Shown here: piece after piece, positions 14,828-16,599 of the stretch | Numbering within the stretch: position 1 is the stretch's first letter | Layout of the letters: each line of letters opens with the position of its first letter | Assembly: GCA_900549185.1 (NCBI GenBank) | Contig: URNM01000027.1 | Coordinates: 1 to 16,599 of the forward strand | DNA: 16,599 nucleotides | Origin: an uncultured Collinsella sp. | Lineage (GTDB): Bacteria; Actinomycetota; Coriobacteriia; Coriobacteriales; Coriobacteriaceae | Direction: 5' to 3' | The notes under the pieces: model-generated | The model's database searches: none | What the model was told of the DNA's origin: nothing | The model's input: the letters and a program-made list of their open reading frames with translations, nothing else | Translations under genes and position numbers: made by a program

Positions 14828-16015
14828 TTAGGCCTGTACGTACTTGCCATCGGTGATGACGTACGCCGTGGGCTCCTTCTGGACCTGGCCCTTGTCGTTC
14901 CAGGAGAGCTTGCCAGTCAGGCCGTCAACAGTAATGTTGCGCATAGCCTCGGGAAGCTTCTCGGCAACCTCGGTGGGATCGGCGTCGACACCCAGGCCGG
15001 CCTCCTTGAGAGCCTCGACCACAGCATGCACGCCGTCGTAGGCGTCGGCGGCAAACTGGTCGGGGGTATCGCCGTACTTATCTTTGTAAGCGTTGACGAA
15101 GTCGGCGTTCTTCTCGTCGTCGGCGGAAAACGGGGTCATGAGCAGCAGACCCTCGGCAAGAGAGGTGTCGAAGCCCTCAACGCCCAGGATGCCATCCATG
15201 CCGTCGCAGCCCATCATCTTGACGTCGTAGCCCATGTCCTTGGCGTTCTTGAGCAGGACGGACGCCGGCGTGTAGTAGATCGGCGCAAAGATCATGGTGG
15301 CGCCGGCCTGCTTGGCCTTGGTCAGCTGGTTGGTAAAGCTCGTGGCGGAGTCGTCCTTAAAGGTCTCCTCGTCGACAATCTCAAGCTTAGACTTAGCGGC
15401 CTGGGCCTTAAAGGAATCTGCGATGCCCGAAGAATAGGCGTCGCCGGAGTTATAGAACAGCACGAACTTCTCGTTCGCATACTTCTGCGCCAGGAACTTG
15501 GCAGCGTTGACACCTTGGTTGGGGTCGGTAAAGCAAACCTGGAAGACGCAATCCTTGCCCTTGGTAACGTCCTCGGAGGACGCGGACGGGGTAATCATGA
15601 ACGTCTCGGGGTCGTTACCGCACTCAGCAGCAACGGCGACCGACGCACCCGTGGTGGTCGGACCGACGAGGGCCTGCATGCCCCAGTCGAGCAGGGTGTT
15701 GAAGGCGTTGACGGCCTTCTCGCCATCGGCCTGGTCATCCTCGGCCTTGCTGGCAAGCGGCAGCTCCTTGGTCGAGAAATCCTTGCAGCCAAGCTCGACA
15801 GCCTGTGTAACGGACTTGCCGTAGGACGCGTTGGCACCGGTCAGCGGGCCGATGGTGCCGATCTTAAACGAAGCGTCGCCCGACGCGGAACCGCTGTCGC
15901 CGCCGTTGGAGGAGCAGCCAGCTAGAATGGACATCGCCCCCAGACCTGCTGCGCTCGCGATAACGCTCCTGCGATTCATAACAGGGTTCAATGACTTACC
16001 GGTGAGGCTCGACAT
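14828..16015 (-). CDS. livK: Branched-chain amino acid ABC transporter substrate-binding lipoprotein
   Basis: A 395-residue type I periplasmic-binding-fold protein (LivJ/LivK family) that captures the amino acid outside the membrane. A positively charged start (NRRSVIAS), a hydrophobic stretch and a lipobox ILAGC with C34 predict lipid anchoring; a Ser/Gly/Asp-rich tether follows. The twin Arg at 15-16 could also direct Tat export, but Sec is the simpler reading. The mature domain begins FKIGTIGPLTGANASYG, the standard LIV-binding opening, and has VGPTTTGASVAVA (about 117-129). The ATG at 16015 has GAGAGGAGA 8 nt upstream, better placed than for the in-frame ATG at 15979. It is the first gene of the operon. 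Leucine, isoleucine or valine is expected from family and operon, but relatives bind other amino acids or amides, so the ligand is not certain. Confidence 0.93.
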   Translation of the reverse strand: MSSLTGKSLNPVMNRRSVIASAAGLGAMSILAGCSSNGGDSGSASGDASFKIGTIGPLTGANASYGKSVTQAVELGCKDFSTKELPLASKAEDDQADGEKAVNAFNTLLDWGMQALVGPTTTGASVAVAAECGNDPETFMITPSASSEDVTKGKDCVFQVCFTDPNQGVNAAKFLAQKYANEKFVLFYNSGDAYSSGIADSFKAQAAKSKLEIVDEETFKDDSATSFTNQLTKAKQAGATMIFAPIYYTPASVLLKNAKDMGYDVKMMGCDGMDGILGVEGFDTSLAEGLLLMTPFSADDEKNADFVNAYKDKYGDTPDQFAADAYDGVHAVVEALKEAGLGVDADPTEVAEKLPEAMRNITVDGLTGKLSWNDKGQVQKEPTAYVITDGKYVQA

Positions 16016-16285
16016 GCGGCTCTCCTCTCAAATCTCGTCGGGTTTCGGTTACCCGACAGGCCATCCTTCGCCGTGCTCGGCGTTCGCAAAATACTAGACG
16101 CTTTAGTTAAGGAAAGTGGCAATTATTTCAACTTTTCTTTTGTTTTGTCCATTTATCCATAATTCTGCGTATTCCTGTCGGTTTATGCAGTTTAGCCACT
16201 TTATTGTGTGAAAGTAATGTTTCTGTTCTGTTACAGGCGTCCTTGCCCTGAATAAAACGGCCCGCCGGTCTCGATGTATATGCAC
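16016..16285 (-). promoter_or_regulatory. livK upstream region with leader hairpin
   Basis: This 270-nt gap separates two livK-like genes. Positions 16100-16240 are markedly AT-rich against the surroundings and should hold the livK promoter. On the minus strand a good -35 (TTGAAA, 16131-16126) lacks a good -10 at the right distance, so no exact promoter is claimed. Near livK, GTCGGGT (16037-16043) pairs with ACCCGAC (16051-16057) around a 7-nt loop, placing a hairpin about 10 nt before the ribosome binding site. No T-box or leader peptide was recognised. Confidence 0.4.
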
Positions 16286-16599
16286 TTAGGCGGCGATGTA
16301 CTTACCGTCCTGAATCACATAGGCCGTAGCAGGCTTTTCGACCTGACCTTCGTCATTCCACGTTAGCTCGCCGGTCAGGCCGTCGATCTTGATCTTGCGC
16401 ATGGCCTTGGCAAGGTCGCCGGCAATGTCGGCGCCGTCGGCCGTAAGGTCGATGCCCGCTTTATCGATAGCCTCGACGATTGCGTGGACGCAATCGTAGG
16501 CGTCGGCGGCAAACTGGTTAGGCGTCTCGTCGTAGGCGTCCTTATATGCCTTGACGAAGTCGGCATTCTTCTCGTCGTCGGCAGAGAACGGGGTCATAA
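16286..16599 (-). CDS. Second LivK-like substrate-binding protein, N-terminal part outside window
   Basis: These are the C-terminal 104 or so residues of a second branched-chain amino acid type binding protein; the gene continues past the right edge, so neither the true start nor a signal peptide can be seen. Aligned without gaps to the C-terminus of the neighbouring LivK, 69 of 103 residues are identical by my count, including MTPFSADDEKNADFV, QFAADAYD, DGLTG and TAYVI-x-DGKY. It ends with TAA at 16286-16288, and no clear strong terminator follows. The pair therefore looks like a tandem duplication, with two binding proteins perhaps feeding one LivHMGF permease with different ligand preference or expression. 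Confidence 0.9.
   Translation of the reverse strand, partial: MTPFSADDEKNADFVKAYKDAYDETPNQFAADAYDCVHAIVEAIDKAGIDLTADGADIAGDLAKAMRKIKIDGLTGELTWNDEGQVEKPATAYVIQDGKYIAA

Noticed and set aside
16103..16285. A 60-residue minus-strand frame in the livK upstream gap
   Set aside because: It lies in AT-rich non-coding sequence, has no Shine-Dalgarno site and no run of regulatory codons (Leu, Ile, Val) that would make a leader peptide.
1..16599. CRISPR array, tRNA, rRNA, prophage or transposase genes
   Set aside because: Both strands were read for regular repeats, cloverleaf patterns and transposase motifs; none was seen apart from the two-copy 94-bp element.

Overview
The window is bacterial, GC-rich, gene-dense DNA with strong Shine-Dalgarno sites, mostly minus-strand operons and few gaps. 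Gene content, codon choice and general look suggest a gut actinobacterium of the Coriobacteriia, possibly Collinsella or a relative. That placement is pattern recognition only; no marker gene or search confirms it. The left edge is not genomic: positions 1-43 are an Illumina Nextera adapter with an i5 index, so this is a contig end with untrimmed adapter, and the first gene is cut there. The right edge cuts a second gene.

Region 1 (44-6283, minus strand) reads recJ-recQ fusion, then a bifunctional (p)ppGpp synthetase/hydrolase (rel), then a metallo-beta-lactamase-fold hydrolase. The fusion joins a complete RecJ-type DHH exonuclease to a RecQ-like DEAH helicase in one ~1095-residue protein. 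The rel ribosome binding site lies directly after the fusion's stop. A perfect 11-bp hairpin separates rel from the hydrolase gene. A divergent control region (6284-6558) separates this operon from a plus-strand bile acid:sodium symporter family (BASS) transporter gene (6559-7557).

Region 2 (7587-9065, minus strand) is a tightly coupled pair: a CutC-family TIM-barrel protein followed by a GalT/HIT-like protein of the DUF4931 type. Converging hairpin sequence separates it from the BASS gene.

Region 3 (9098-11143) is the most unusual part. A plus-strand gene encodes a signal peptide, a large acidic extracytoplasmic beta-propeller-like domain, one membrane helix and a cytoplasmic C-terminal zinc ribbon. 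Its outer-domain coding sequence is clearly lower in GC than its neighbours. It is bracketed by two same-orientation copies of a 94-bp repeat, each ending in a 67-bp imperfect palindrome able to fold into a long hairpin.

Region 4 (11154-16599, minus strand) is a branched-chain amino acid (LIV-type) ABC uptake operon in the order livK, livH, livM, livG, livF. A second, partial livK-like binding protein lies upstream and runs off the window. Two hairpins between livK and livH probably set the excess of binding protein over the membrane components. livH through livF are packed with abutting or overlapping ends. A perfect 14-bp terminator ends livF. No tRNA, rRNA, CRISPR array or transposase gene was seen, and no gene-free stretch exceeds 300 bases.
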